A stretch of DNA of 30,468 nucleotides, taken from NCBI GenBank assembly GCA_964411885.1, contig CAYPMK010000017.1, positions 1-30,468 on the forward strand, read 5' to 3'. Each line of letters starts with the position of its first letter. Position 1 is the stretch's first letter. Position numbers and translations under genes: made by a program. Of the stretch, positions 7,715 through 16,433 are shown one piece after another. This DNA is from JAKLHL01 sp964411885. GTDB lineage: Bacteria > Bdellovibrionota > JAFGOL01. The notes under the pieces were generated by a model. It saw nothing but the letters and a program-made list of their open reading frames with translations, was not told where the DNA came from and ran no database searches.

Positions 7715-9526
7715 ATGGGAGCAAAAGAAAGAATAAATGAACTTATAGACCTACTTAATTACCATTCATACAGGTACTATGTGCTTGATGATCCACAAAT
7801 ATCAGACACAGAATATGACAAACTCTTCAACGAATTAACAGAACTTGAGAAGAACCATCCAGAATTACTACAAGAACACTCTCCTACTAAAAAGGTAGGA
7901 CATAAGGTCTTAACTGATTTTAAAAAGGTAAAACACCAAGCTCCTATGTTATCTCTTTCTAATATTTTTAACAAAGATGAGCTTTTTAACTTTGATGAAC
8001 GTATAAAAAAATTACTTAATACCACTAATATTGAATATGTATGTGAACCAAAGTTAGATGGGCTTGCGGTTTCTATTCACTATAAAGACGGGATCTTTAG
8101 TAGCGCCGCCACCAGAGGAGATGGAGAGATCGGCGAAGATATAACAGAGAATGTAAGAACGATAAGGAACATACCTTTAAAGATGTTAGGGAAAGACCAT
8201 CCTGAACATTTTGAGATACGTGGAGAAATAGTAATTCCAAATAAAGCGTTCGAAAAACTTAATGACACAAAGTTAAAGAACAATGAAAAAACTTTTGCTA
8301 ATCCAAGAAATGCCGCCGCTGGTTCTGTAAGACAACTTGACTCAAAAATAACAGCTCAAAGGCCACTTTATTTTTATGCTCACAGTTTTACCAATGAGCA
8401 TCTTTTCAAAACCCACACAGAAGCATTAGACATAGCAAAAAAATGGGGTTTCAATACAGCAAAGAATATACTNNNNNNNNNNNNNNNNNNNNNNNNNNNN
8501 NNNNNNNNNNNNNNNNNNNNNNNNNNNNNNNNNNNNNNNNNNNNNNNNNNNNNNNNNNNNNNNNNNNNNNNNCTTGGTGGAGTAGAAATAAAAAGAGCAA
8601 CACTACACAATGCTTCTGAACTAGAAAGAAAGGACGTCCGTGTTGGTGATACTGTTGTTATTGAAAGAGCTGGAGATGTAATACCTGCAATAATAAGAGT
8701 GCTCCTGGAAAAAAGACCCCCAAATACAAAAACTTTTAGATTCCCAGAAAAATGCCCAGACTGTGAAAACAGAACTCACAGGGAAGGCGTTAACTTTGTG
8801 TGTGAGAATAAAAATTGTAGTTCAAGGATAAAAGAAGCGTTAAAACATTTTGTATCAAGAGATGCAATAAATATAGATGGTATAGGTGAAAAATTAATAG
8901 AACAACTTGTAGACAAAGGACTAGTAAAAACATTCTCTGATATATACGTTCTAGATCCAGACGAATTAGCAATGCTAGACAGAATGGGGAAAAAAAGTTC
9001 ACACAATATAATAGAAGCTATAAATAGATCAAAGAAAGTTGGTTTTGATAAATTTATATATGCACTCGGGATAGATCTTGTTGGATCTGAAAATGCCAAA
9101 GAGCTTGCTAAAAGATTTGCTAACATAGACGAAATAAAGAATTCAAAAATAGAAGATCTACAGTCTATAGAAGGTTTTGGTCCCAATATTGCTAAAAGCA
9201 TTGTTGACTTCTTTAACGACCAAGAAAACATAAAGAATATTCAAGAACTACTAAAAAAAGGGATAGAACTAATTAACGAGAATAAACTTAAAAGCAACAA
9301 GTTGAATGGACTTAGTTTTGTCATCACTGGATCTTTTGACGAAATGAGTAGAGATGAAATAAGTTCTTTAATAGAAGAAAATTCTGGTAAAGTAAGTTCT
9401 AGTGTAAGCAAAAAAACAAGCTATCTTGTAGCGGGGAAAGACGCTGGTAGTAAACTAGATAAAGCAAAACAATTTGGAACAAAGATAATAGACCTCAATG
9501 ATTTACTAGAATTAATAGGTAATTAA
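7715..9526 (+). CDS. ligA: NAD-dependent DNA ligase, interrupted by an assembly gap
   Basis: Seals nicks in duplex DNA using NAD+. Domains in order: an N-terminal Ia domain with HSYRYYVLDDPQISDTEYD, the adenylation domain with the nucleophile in EPKLDG (Lys113), the 100-N gap, the end of the OB fold (RATLHNASELERKDVRVGD...ERAGDVIP), a four-cysteine zinc finger (CPDC...CENKNC), helix-hairpin-helix repeats, and a C-terminal BRCT domain (LNGLSFVITGSF...KTSYLVAGKDAGSKLDKA). About 569 residues are visible. Compared with usual ligases of about 670, some 90-100 residues are hidden, including the EIDGVVIK and FKFP-type motifs, so the true gap is longer than 100 bases. There is no Shine-Dalgarno; TATTAT at 7702-7707 lies 7 nt before the ATG, which suggests a leaderless start. 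Confidence 0.93.
   Translation: MGAKERINELIDLLNYHSYRYYVLDDPQISDTEYDKLFNELTELEKNHPELLQEHSPTKKVGHKVLTDFKKVKHQAPMLSLSNIFNKDELFNFDERIKKLLNTTNIEYVCEPKLDGLAVSIHYKDGIFSSAATRGDGEIGEDITENVRTIRNIPLKMLGKDHPEHFEIRGEIVIPNKAFEKLNDTKLKNNEKTFANPRNAAAGSVRQLDSKITAQRPLYFYAHSFTNEHLFKTHTEALDIAKKWGFNTAKNIXXXXXXXXXXXXXXXXXXXXXXXXXXXXXXXXXXLGGVEIKRATLHNASELERKDVRVGDTVVIERAGDVIPAIIRVLLEKRPPNTKTFRFPEKCPDCENRTHREGVNFVCENKNCSSRIKEALKHFVSRDAINIDGIGEKLIEQLVDKGLVKTFSDIYVLDPDELAMLDRMGKKSSHNIIEAINRSKKVGFDKFIYALGIDLVGSENAKELAKRFANIDEIKNSKIEDLQSIEGFGPNIAKSIVDFFNDQENIKNIQELLKKGIELINENKLKSNKLNGLSFVITGSFDEMSRDEISSLIEENSGKVSSSVSKKTSYLVAGKDAGSKLDKAKQFGTKIIDLNDLLELIGN
8473..8572. other. Assembly gap (100 N) inside ligA
   Basis: Exactly 100 N, the usual placeholder for a scaffold gap of unknown size. 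By comparison with the ligase family, the missing stretch should be nearer 270-300 bases. Confidence 0.97.
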
Positions 9527-9536
9527 TACGGTCGGC

Positions 9537-10934
9537 TTAATCTGTCGCTCCGAGCCTGTTATATGACGACAGTCTTTTGAGGACTTTGTCTTTACCCATC
9601 AAAGACATTATCTCAAAAATACCAGGGCTAACGTCTGTACCTGTTATAAGAACTCTGCAAGCCTGAGCAATAATCTTTAGTTTTATATTGTGTTTTTCTA
9701 TTAGCGACTTAAATACAGCCTCTAATGAATTATGATCTGAAATATCCTGAATACCTTTTATACCTTCTATAAGATCGGCCACTATTGGAAGAACTTCCTG
9801 CCCAATATATTTTTTATAAGCATTCTCATCTATAATGATCTCGTCTTTAATAAAGAACTCTATCCCCTTATATACGTCGTTAAGCATTTTTGATCTTTCT
9901 TGCACCATTGGTAACAACTTCTGTACGTCTTCGTCAAAGACCCTTTTTTTGAATTCTTCTGGTACCAAAGACTCTTCACAAAGCCTTGTAGCCATATCTT
10001 TTGCAGACATACTTTTTATATAGTGAGCATTCAACCAATTAAGTTTTTCCATATTGAGCACCGCGGCAGAATGTCCCAGTGCATCAAGATCAAATAATTG
10101 TACAAGTTCGTCTTTTGAAAATATCTCTTGATCCCCATGTGACCACCCAAGTCTTACAAGATAATTGAATAAAGCTTCTGGGAGGTAGCCCATTTGTCTA
10201 AAACTACTTACTGCAGTTGCGCCATGCCTTTTGCTTAGCTTTGTTTTATCCGGACCAAGTATCATTGGAACGTGTACAAAAATAGGCAAAGAAAGACCAA
10301 GTGCCTCGTATATAAGTATTTGCTTTGGTGTATTATTAACGTGGTCATCTCCTCTAATAACATGAGTTATGCCCATTAGTGCATCATCCACAACTACTGT
10401 AAAATTATAAGTAGGAGACCCGTCTGCTCTAGCTATTACAAAATCTTCTATTTCTTCGTGTTTGATGGTTATGTTTCCCAAAACTTTATCACTTATAACT
10501 GTTTGGCCTGTCTCTGGCACTTTAAACCTTATTACACCTTTATCCACAGGATCCCTTCTACACTTTCTGTTATAAACAGGTTTCCTTTTTTCCTCTAATG
10601 CCTTCTGTCTTTCTGCCTCAAGATCTTCTTTTGAACAGTTACAATAATAAGCATTACCAGATTCCAGCAACTTTTGTATATAGGTCCTATATAAATCCAT
10701 TCTTTTTGTCTGATATATTAATTCTCCGTCGTAATCCATGCCCAACCACTTCATGCTGTTTATTATCTCTTCTTCGTACTGCTTTTCTGATCTTTCTATA
10801 TCTGTATCCTCTATCCTGAGATAGAATTTACCCTTATGACGTCTTGCAAATAAATAATTAAAAATAGCCGTTCTTGCTCCGCCTATGTGCAAGAAACCGG
10901 TTGGCGATGGGGCAAATCTTACTGCTACCTGCAA
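9537..10934 (-). CDS. gltX: Glutamyl-tRNA synthetase (TTG start)
   Basis: Class I aminoacyl-tRNA synthetase charging tRNA-Glu (and tRNA-Gln in non-discriminating forms). The 465-residue product starts VRFAPSPTGFLHIGGARTA with the HIGH-type motif (His16), followed by RIEDTDIERS, a CNC-x-KC cysteine region around residues 97-125 and the KMSKS-type KLSKRHG near residue 236. The helical anticodon-binding domain fills the C-terminal third. No ATG is placed well; a TTG at 10934 has AGGAGG 8 nt upstream and starts exactly at the conserved N-terminus, so TTG is the start. Its stop lies 10 nt from that of the convergent ligA. Confidence 0.95.
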   Translation of the reverse strand: MQVAVRFAPSPTGFLHIGGARTAIFNYLFARRHKGKFYLRIEDTDIERSEKQYEEEIINSMKWLGMDYDGELIYQTKRMDLYRTYIQKLLESGNAYYCNCSKEDLEAERQKALEEKRKPVYNRKCRRDPVDKGVIRFKVPETGQTVISDKVLGNITIKHEEIEDFVIARADGSPTYNFTVVVDDALMGITHVIRGDDHVNNTPKQILIYEALGLSLPIFVHVPMILGPDKTKLSKRHGATAVSSFRQMGYLPEALFNYLVRLGWSHGDQEIFSKDELVQLFDLDALGHSAAVLNMEKLNWLNAHYIKSMSAKDMATRLCEESLVPEEFKKRVFDEDVQKLLPMVQERSKMLNDVYKGIEFFIKDEIIIDENAYKKYIGQEVLPIVADLIEGIKGIQDISDHNSLEAVFKSLIEKHNIKLKIIAQACRVLITGTDVSPGIFEIMSLMGKDKVLKRLSSYNRLGATD

Positions 10935-10979
10935 TTTAGCTTCCTCCTAATACATATGTGCTTTTCGTATCACAAATCA

Positions 10980-11006
10980 TTGAAAAAACAACCGCACCGT
11001 TATACT
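10980..11006 (+). promoter_or_regulatory. Candidate promoter for the GYF-domain/lipid gene operon
   Basis: TTGAAA at 10980-10985, a 15-nt spacer and TATACT at 11001-11006. The -10 hexamer ends 8 nt before the ATG at 11015 and no ribosome site is visible, which suggests a leaderless transcript. The spacer is short, so the -35 assignment is weak. Confidence 0.4.
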
Positions 11007-11014
11007 ATTCATTC

Positions 11015-11689
11015 ATGGCTTGGGACAAGAAGTATTATTTGAACATAAACGACCAAAATGTTGGGCCGTTAAGTTTTGAAGAGATCACAGATCGTTTAAA
11101 AAATGGTTTGTTAAAAGCAACAGACTACATCTTTATAACAGGCAATAAAGACTGGCAAACAATAAATGAATTACAGGAATTTTTAATATACATAGCACCA
11201 GAGGATCCAGAAAAAAGAAAGAGTTGGTTTATTAGAAGAAACAAGCAGAACGAAGGTCCATACTCTAAACAAGAAATATTTCAAATGATAGAAGCTGGAA
11301 AAACAGATATAAATGACTATGTTTGGAGCAAGGAATTAAGAAACTGGACCACAATAAAAGAGGCTATGCTAATCCCTGATAAAGAAAACACAACAAACAC
11401 GGATCAAAAAACAGAACCTAAAACAGAAGACAACAAAATAATTGAAGAAGAAACACCAAGGCCAACAGCAAAGAAAAAAGATATTGATGATGTTACGCCC
11501 GTGGCACCACAAAACTACAATCCACAAAAACAAGGCAATATGATGTTGCCAGAAATAATACTGGGTATATCTTTAATAGCAATTGGGATATATCAATCAT
11601 CAACAAGGCTAGTGACCTCTATAGTAATTTCTTTTGTTGGTGCTGGTCTTTTGATGTTAGCATTTTTTGAAAAAAGGAAGGGTTTATGA
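11015..11689 (+). CDS. Tandem GYF_2 (DUF4339)-domain membrane protein
   Basis: A 224-residue product. The frame also has a GTG at 10958, but the 19 extra residues show no conserved pattern and the ATG at 11015 starts right at the first domain. Two GYF_2 repeats are visible: WDKKYYLNINDQNVGPLSFEEI (about 3-55) and SWFIRRNKQNEGPYSKQEI (about 68-120), each with the GP(L/Y)S turn and a following W residue. A charged linker rich in Thr, Glu, Lys and Pro (about 125-180) leads to two C-terminal membrane helices (ILGISLIAIGIY and IVISFVGAGLLMLAFF). The GYF part should face the cytosol as a protein-binding module, perhaps for proline-rich partners. Its stop overlaps the start of the phosphatidyltransferase by 4 nt, so it may serve membrane-lipid synthesis. 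Specific role unknown. Confidence 0.8.
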   Translation: MAWDKKYYLNINDQNVGPLSFEEITDRLKNGLLKATDYIFITGNKDWQTINELQEFLIYIAPEDPEKRKSWFIRRNKQNEGPYSKQEIFQMIEAGKTDINDYVWSKELRNWTTIKEAMLIPDKENTTNTDQKTEPKTEDNKIIEEETPRPTAKKKDIDDVTPVAPQNYNPQKQGNMMLPEIILGISLIAIGIYQSSTRLVTSIVISFVGAGLLMLAFFEKRKGL

Positions 11690-12429
11690 AGAACGAATTT
11701 TATTCATCTGTAGTGCCACTAATAATAATAAACGGTGGGTTCATAGCTGGATATTTAATATTCCTAATAATAAAAAAACTAACTGGCAGAAAAGACAAAG
11801 ATAAAAAGAAAGCACATTCTAAACTAATATGGTCTTCGCTACAGGATTACTGGTTCACTATAACCGAGCCTGTTGTTCAATTATTTATAAGAACTGGAAT
11901 TACCCCTAATTCAATAACTGTTTTTGGCGTTTTTATAAGTTTATTATCTGCAATAATGTTCGCACAAGTTAACATCGGCAGCGCTGGCTGGATAATGATA
12001 GCCGGAGGCGTTTTTGATCTTATGGATGGAAGAGTTGCAAGGGCTACTAACAAAGTAACAAAACAAGGGGCCTTCCTTGATTCCGTTATGGATAGATACA
12101 GCGACGGTCTTATCTTGGGTGGGCTTCTTATAATGTTTAGAGATCATTGGCTGGTATATTTTTTAATAATGTCTTTTATAGGTTTCTTTTGTGTGAGCTA
12201 TACAAAAGCACGCGCAGAGGCTACTGGTATAAAATGTGATGTTGGTTTTTTTCAAAGACCAGAAAGGATCTTCTCTTTAGGTCTTAGTGCAATATTCTCT
12301 CCAATATTCTCTTATTATACTAACATAGAAGAACCTTTCCTGCTCATGGGTGTAATAATGATCTTAGGGATTGGTACTTTATTAACGTCTATATACAGAA
12401 TAATCTATTCTTTTAATAAATTATCTTAA
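11686..12429 (+). CDS. CDP-alcohol phosphatidyltransferase family protein
   Basis: An integral membrane enzyme that transfers a phosphatidyl group from a CDP-lipid to an alcohol acceptor. The 247-residue product has the complete family signature: DG at 114-115, AR at 118-119, then eight residues, G128, D132 and D136, matching DGxxAR(x8)GxxxDxxxD. About six hydrophobic segments surround it. The acceptor (glycerol phosphate, inositol phosphate or another) cannot be read from the sequence. The N-terminal membrane helix and linker (about 1-50) are longer than in PgsA, so pgsA is not assigned. A good ribosome site (AGGAAGGG) lies inside the preceding gene, and the DUF374 gene follows after 1 nt. 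Confidence 0.88.
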   Translation: MKNEFYSSVVPLIIINGGFIAGYLIFLIIKKLTGRKDKDKKKAHSKLIWSSLQDYWFTITEPVVQLFIRTGITPNSITVFGVFISLLSAIMFAQVNIGSAGWIMIAGGVFDLMDGRVARATNKVTKQGAFLDSVMDRYSDGLILGGLLIMFRDHWLVYFLIMSFIGFFCVSYTKARAEATGIKCDVGFFQRPERIFSLGLSAIFSPIFSYYTNIEEPFLLMGVIMILGIGTLLTSIYRIIYSFNKLS

Positions 12430-12430
12430 A

Positions 12431-13063
12431 ATGAAAAAATATATAAAAACAAAAATACTGCCTTACGTAATTTATTATATCTATAAAATATATTTTAGTA
12501 CCATCCGTTACATTGAACCAAGTCTGCCAAAAGAATTAACCAAGAATAAAAACAATAATTTTATAGTCGCTCATTTTCATCAAGACGAATTAGCACTAAT
12601 ACCGACTCGTGCTAATTCAAATTTTCATGTTATGACAAGCCAAAGTACAGACGGCAGAATGATGAAAAAATTTCTAAATCTTATGGGATATTCTTGTGTA
12701 GAAGGCTCAAGTTCTAGAGGTGGTGCAAAAGCATTGCTCCAACTAATAGAAGTATTAAAAGAAAAAAATGCTAGTGCGGTAATGGCTGTTGATGGGCCAA
12801 AAGGCCCTATTTATAAAGTAAAAGAAGGGATCATAATGCTTTCAAAACATACAGGATTACCAATATTGCCAGTAACTGTAGAAGTAAAAGACCCTTTTAT
12901 TTTTACAAAAAGCTGGAACAAAGCAATACTTCCAAAACCTTTTTCTAAGATCATAATAAAGTTTGCCGAACCATTATTCGTAAATAAAAATGTCAGCAAA
13001 GATGATATTAAAGACCTAACACTTAGACTTGAATCAAGGCTTAAGAAAATCAAAGGCCTGTAG
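12431..13063 (+). CDS. DUF374 lysophospholipid acyltransferase-like protein
   Basis: A 210-residue protein of the DUF374 family, related to lysophospholipid/glycerol-3-phosphate acyltransferases and Kdo2-lipid A acyltransferases. Visible parts are an N-terminal hydrophobic helix, VAHFHQDELALIP near residues 46-58 with the histidine/acidic motif, MTSQSTDGRMMKKF, EGSSSRGGAKAL (91-102) and the substrate-binding VDGPKGPIYKVKEGI (120-134). It probably acylates a lipid or lipid A precursor at the inner membrane. It follows the phosphatidyltransferase by 1 nt, and its 3' end overlaps the convergent FecR-like gene by 14 bp. Confidence 0.87.
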   Translation: MKKYIKTKILPYVIYYIYKIYFSTIRYIEPSLPKELTKNKNNNFIVAHFHQDELALIPTRANSNFHVMTSQSTDGRMMKKFLNLMGYSCVEGSSSRGGAKALLQLIEVLKEKNASAVMAVDGPKGPIYKVKEGIIMLSKHTGLPILPVTVEVKDPFIFTKSWNKAILPKPFSKIIIKFAEPLFVNKNVSKDDIKDLTLRLESRLKKIKGL

Positions 13064-13778
13064 TTCTTTTGATCTTATCAACGTTACCAGATTTAAGGTC
13101 TGTATCTTTTTTTGTTTCACTAGATGTTTTTGGCGAGAAAGAGTCATAAGAAGAAGACCCTTCTGGTTTGAACTGAACTTTAAACTTTTCATAAAGTTTA
13201 GGTATTGATGAAATTGTTATATCACCCCAAGTTTTTTCATCCTTAAAAGATATTACCTTTATATATCTGTTCTTTGGTAGTCTTAAAGGTATCTGATCAC
13301 TACTCTGTTTTACATAGAGTTCAGATCCAAAATTAAGCAAAGTTAATTCAAAATTTGTTTTAGCATAACGAGCTAAAAAATCTCCACTAATAGTGTTAAC
13401 ATATATATCTCCAGCTCTAAGATCTACGGGTTTTTCTCCTTTAAACATCATAAATCCATATTTAAGAAATATAGATTCATACTGCTTTGCTTTTTTATTA
13501 ACTGATACAAGTGTTTCTGGACCAATATAAATGGTAGAGCCTGAATTCAACAATAGCTCACAATGTGATACATTTGTCGTTTGTACCTCATCTCCAGAAT
13601 AGATAACATAAGGGACATTCTTCTCGTTTATAGGTTTTTTCTCACCACCAGAATAAACATTGATAGGAGAGCCACTTAATATAGTAACTGTAGCTACAGT
13701 ATTTTCTTGCTCGCCTCTTGTTTGAGCATCAACCGAAAAAGACAAAAACATGTATATTAAAATTAAAAAATAATTCAT
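13050..13778 (-). CDS. Secreted FecR-like domain protein
   Basis: A 242-residue product with a signal peptide (MNYFLILIYMFLSFSVDA, cleavage before QTR). After it comes a FecR-type pattern: VATVTILSGSPINVY, a YSGDEVQTTNVSHCELLLNSGS stretch and IYIGPETLVSV, which correspond to the strands of the FecR fold (about 28-100). There is no anti-sigma N-terminal helix or membrane anchor after the signal, so it is probably periplasmic rather than a true sigma regulator. The last 45 residues are polar and probably disordered (SSSYDSFSPKTSS). A weak GAGAA ribosome site precedes the ATG. FecR-like secreted domains in related phyla are often of unknown function. Confidence 0.68.
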   Translation of the reverse strand: MNYFLILIYMFLSFSVDAQTRGEQENTVATVTILSGSPINVYSGGEKKPINEKNVPYVIYSGDEVQTTNVSHCELLLNSGSTIYIGPETLVSVNKKAKQYESIFLKYGFMMFKGEKPVDLRAGDIYVNTISGDFLARYAKTNFELTLLNFGSELYVKQSSDQIPLRLPKNRYIKVISFKDEKTWGDITISSIPKLYEKFKVQFKPEGSSSYDSFSPKTSSETKKDTDLKSGNVDKIKRTTGL

Positions 13779-13844
13779 TTTATTTATTCTCTAAACTTTA
13801 GTATATTTTAAGCGTGCCACACTTCAAGCTAAAAAGAGGTTTTT

Positions 13845-14897
13845 ATGTCATTTGATAATATAAAAGATATAGGACAACACTTAATAATAGGGATGGAGGG
13901 GGTTTCTCCTACAAGCGAACTTCTTTCTCTAATAAGGGAATACAAGATCGGTGGTATCCTTTTTCTTGGAAAGAACTACTCGTCTGTAGAAGAACTTTCA
14001 GACACCATCAACATGTTACAAGCAAGTTCAATAAAAGTTCCTTTGCTTACAACGGTTGATCATGAGGGTGGAAGAGTACAAAGATTTAAACAACCATTTA
14101 CAGTACTACCTTCATACAGAGATTTAGTTAAAGACAAAACACCAAAACAAATATTCGAGATACATTCGCTTATTGCTAAACAACTTGAAGTGTGTGGTAT
14201 TAACATGAATTTTGCGCCTGTAGCAGACCTTAGTTCTAAGCCTGATGGTGTAATTGGCGATAGATCTATAGGAACAGACCTTCAAAAAGTAGAGGATGTA
14301 ATAAGTGCAACAATAAGAGGCTTTATTAGAAAAGGAGTTCTTTGTTGTGTTAAACATTTTCCCGGTCATGGTTGTGTAGAGGACGATTCTCATATAGATC
14401 TACCTGTATCTAATAAAACCCTCGAAGAACTCATGAACTACGAAATAATACCTTTTAAAAAAGCCACCAAAGCAAATGTAAGTGCAATAATGATGGCACA
14501 CATCATGTTCCCCAGCATAGATGAACTACCATCATCTTTTTCATCAAAATTAATACAAGATATAATAAGAAAAGAATTTCGTTTCACAAAACTTGTAATA
14601 ACAGACGATATATCAATGGGCGCTATCTCAAAACATTACGATATTAAAGAGGCTATAGAGCTCTCTTTAATGGCTGGGAATGATATGATAATATTCTCTT
14701 CCTCTGACACCAACTTGATAGCAAACAACATAGATATAATAAGAAAGAAAGCTGAATCAAATGCTGAATTAAGATCAAAAATAGCAGAGGCTCAGAACAG
14801 GATATTTAATGTAAAATCATCTATAAAAAGACAGAACATATCTGCCAGCAATGCCATAGAGGTTTTAAATAACAGCACACTAAGTTCTCAAATATAG
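13845..14897 (+). CDS. nagZ: Beta-N-acetylhexosaminidase, glycoside hydrolase family 3 (NagZ type)
   Basis: Removes terminal N-acetylglucosamine from muropeptides in peptidoglycan recycling. The 350-residue GH3 N-terminal-domain protein shows VDHEGGRVQRF, FAPVADLSS, VIGDRSIG, KHFPGHG with the likely acid/base His175, MMAHIMFPSID and TDDISMGAI with the nucleophile at the Asp254/Asp255 pair. No signal peptide is seen, so it should act in the cytosol like NagZ. AGAGG is placed 5 nt before the ATG. It has no C-terminal second domain, as expected for short NagZ enzymes. It lies divergent from the FecR-like gene. Confidence 0.92.
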   Translation: MSFDNIKDIGQHLIIGMEGVSPTSELLSLIREYKIGGILFLGKNYSSVEELSDTINMLQASSIKVPLLTTVDHEGGRVQRFKQPFTVLPSYRDLVKDKTPKQIFEIHSLIAKQLEVCGINMNFAPVADLSSKPDGVIGDRSIGTDLQKVEDVISATIRGFIRKGVLCCVKHFPGHGCVEDDSHIDLPVSNKTLEELMNYEIIPFKKATKANVSAIMMAHIMFPSIDELPSSFSSKLIQDIIRKEFRFTKLVITDDISMGAISKHYDIKEAIELSLMAGNDMIIFSSSDTNLIANNIDIIRKKAESNAELRSKIAEAQNRIFNVKSSIKRQNISASNAIEVLNNSTLSSQI

Positions 14898-14904
14898 ACA
14901 GGAG

Positions 14905-16431
14905 TTAATAAACATACTCAAAGGCAAAGCCACTGATTATTTCCCAGTTGTTTGAAACATATCCCTTTCTTGCTGTACCAACAAGTTCTATCCTTGATCC
15001 AAGCCCAAGTGGTCTAAAAAATGATATACCAAAATCATAGACGGTATTGCTATCGCCAACAGATCTGGCTATTCTGCCCGGAGCTAATTTTAAACTTGGC
15101 CACACAAAGATAAGTTTCCACGGAAGGTTCATTTTAGCGCTAAAACAATAATATTTGAATTTAGTAAGATTACTCGTTGAGCTTGGCATAAAGAATAATA
15201 TGTATGGTTCAAGCCTTATAGATGTCTTACCAAAGAAATGATAAGACATTAAAACCACCTCAAAACTCTTTGCACTAAAATCTCCCCACGCACCATTGTT
15301 GCCATTATGTAACCTGAATGGGAGCTTGACACCAAAAGCCCAGTTGTTACTAAAACTATTAAGGTACGATGGTACTATGGCGTGAGCAAAATCTATCTTT
15401 CTTACTTTGTCTGCATCAACATAATTAAGTTCGTAATTATAATCTAAACGGCCCTCCATGCTCCTTGCTTCATTAAAGAATAAAAAGCTAATCCCCGGCG
15501 TGTGTTTCTGTGTGTTGCTCATGTTAACTTGACTAGAGAAGCCCATATTCTCGTGGAAACCATAGTTAACAAAAAGAGCAAAATTATTCATCAATACTGG
15601 TGCAACACCTATATCAAACAAAAAATCACCGCCAAAGCCACTTTTGTTAGCGTCATATCCTATTACAGGAACACCATCTATTGGATCAGAGGTCCTATTG
15701 GTTGTATAAAAAAGTTCTGCTCTAAATTTTAATTCAAGTCTATCTTTTTGCCTTATAGCACCTGTATCAAGATACTCTTTTATTATTGCTATATATTTTC
15801 TTGAATCTTTGTCTATATCACTATTGTCCTTAATTACTTTATCAAAGTGATATAAAGCAGCCTCTAAAGAATCTGGGCCTCCTTCTGATATCCCATCTTT
15901 ATATAAACATATACCAGCATAATAATGTGCAACATTTTCATATTCCCCACTATTAGTACTAGCCTTAATAAAGAAAGGCAAAGCAGAGGTATAATCTTTT
16001 TTCTCAAAATAGATAAGCCCCGAATAGTAACTAGCGGCTTCTGTTTTAACACCAAGAAGAACAGATTTATTAAATTCATCTAAAGAAGCATCATATTGTT
16101 TTAAATTATATAAAGCATAGCCTAAATAATAATGATGATCTTCGTCGTTTGGCCTTATTGAAGCATATTGCTTGAGTGCCTCTACAGACTCAGAATAGCG
16201 TGCATTCTTTTGATAAGCCACACCAAGCATAAAAAGATAGTCTGGAGGATTAACAGAGGTCTTTATACTTTCCAACACCGATAAAGCTTCTTTGAATTTA
16301 CCTTCATTCATAAGAAGCATTGCTTTTGATCTTTTTGTATCAGCTTTTTCTTGAGCATATAAACTTGATAAATTAAGAATAAAACAAAGACCAACCACGA
16401 ATGAAATTATCAAAAACTGTCTAAGCCTCAA
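14905..16431 (-). CDS. Secreted TPR protein with C-terminal beta-barrel-like domain
   Basis: About 508 residues. A signal peptide (LIISFVVGLCFILNLSSLYAQ) is followed by at least four TPR-type helical repeats (about 30-215), such as LLMNEGKFKEALSVLESI, YLGYALYNLKQYDASLDEF and YYSGLIYFEKKDYTSALPF. From about residue 225 on the sequence alternates polar and hydrophobic residues in strand-like fashion and ends in a Tyr-Val-Tyr, typical of outer-membrane barrels. Two TTG codons could start it. The one at 16437 overlaps the previous stop (TTGA) but lies 1 nt from AAGGGG, while the one at 16431 is 7 nt from it and is preferred. It is the third gene after the porin and receiver-PATAN genes. Periplasmic TPRs on a barrel suggest a protein-assembly or export role, which is inference. 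Confidence 0.78.
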   Translation of the reverse strand: MRLRQFLIISFVVGLCFILNLSSLYAQEKADTKRSKAMLLMNEGKFKEALSVLESIKTSVNPPDYLFMLGVAYQKNARYSESVEALKQYASIRPNDEDHHYYLGYALYNLKQYDASLDEFNKSVLLGVKTEAASYYSGLIYFEKKDYTSALPFFIKASTNSGEYENVAHYYAGICLYKDGISEGGPDSLEAALYHFDKVIKDNSDIDKDSRKYIAIIKEYLDTGAIRQKDRLELKFRAELFYTTNRTSDPIDGVPVIGYDANKSGFGGDFLFDIGVAPVLMNNFALFVNYGFHENMGFSSQVNMSNTQKHTPGISFLFFNEARSMEGRLDYNYELNYVDADKVRKIDFAHAIVPSYLNSFSNNWAFGVKLPFRLHNGNNGAWGDFSAKSFEVVLMSYHFFGKTSIRLEPYILFFMPSSTSNLTKFKYYCFSAKMNLPWKLIFVWPSLKLAPGRIARSVGDSNTVYDFGISFFRPLGLGSRIELVGTARKGYVSNNWEIISGFAFEYVY

Positions 16432-16433
16432 GA

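Noticed and set aside
8776..9231. Minus-strand open frame of 151 codons opposite ligA
   Set aside because: It is a shadow of the zinc-finger and HhH region of ligA, whose protein features are clear on the plus strand.
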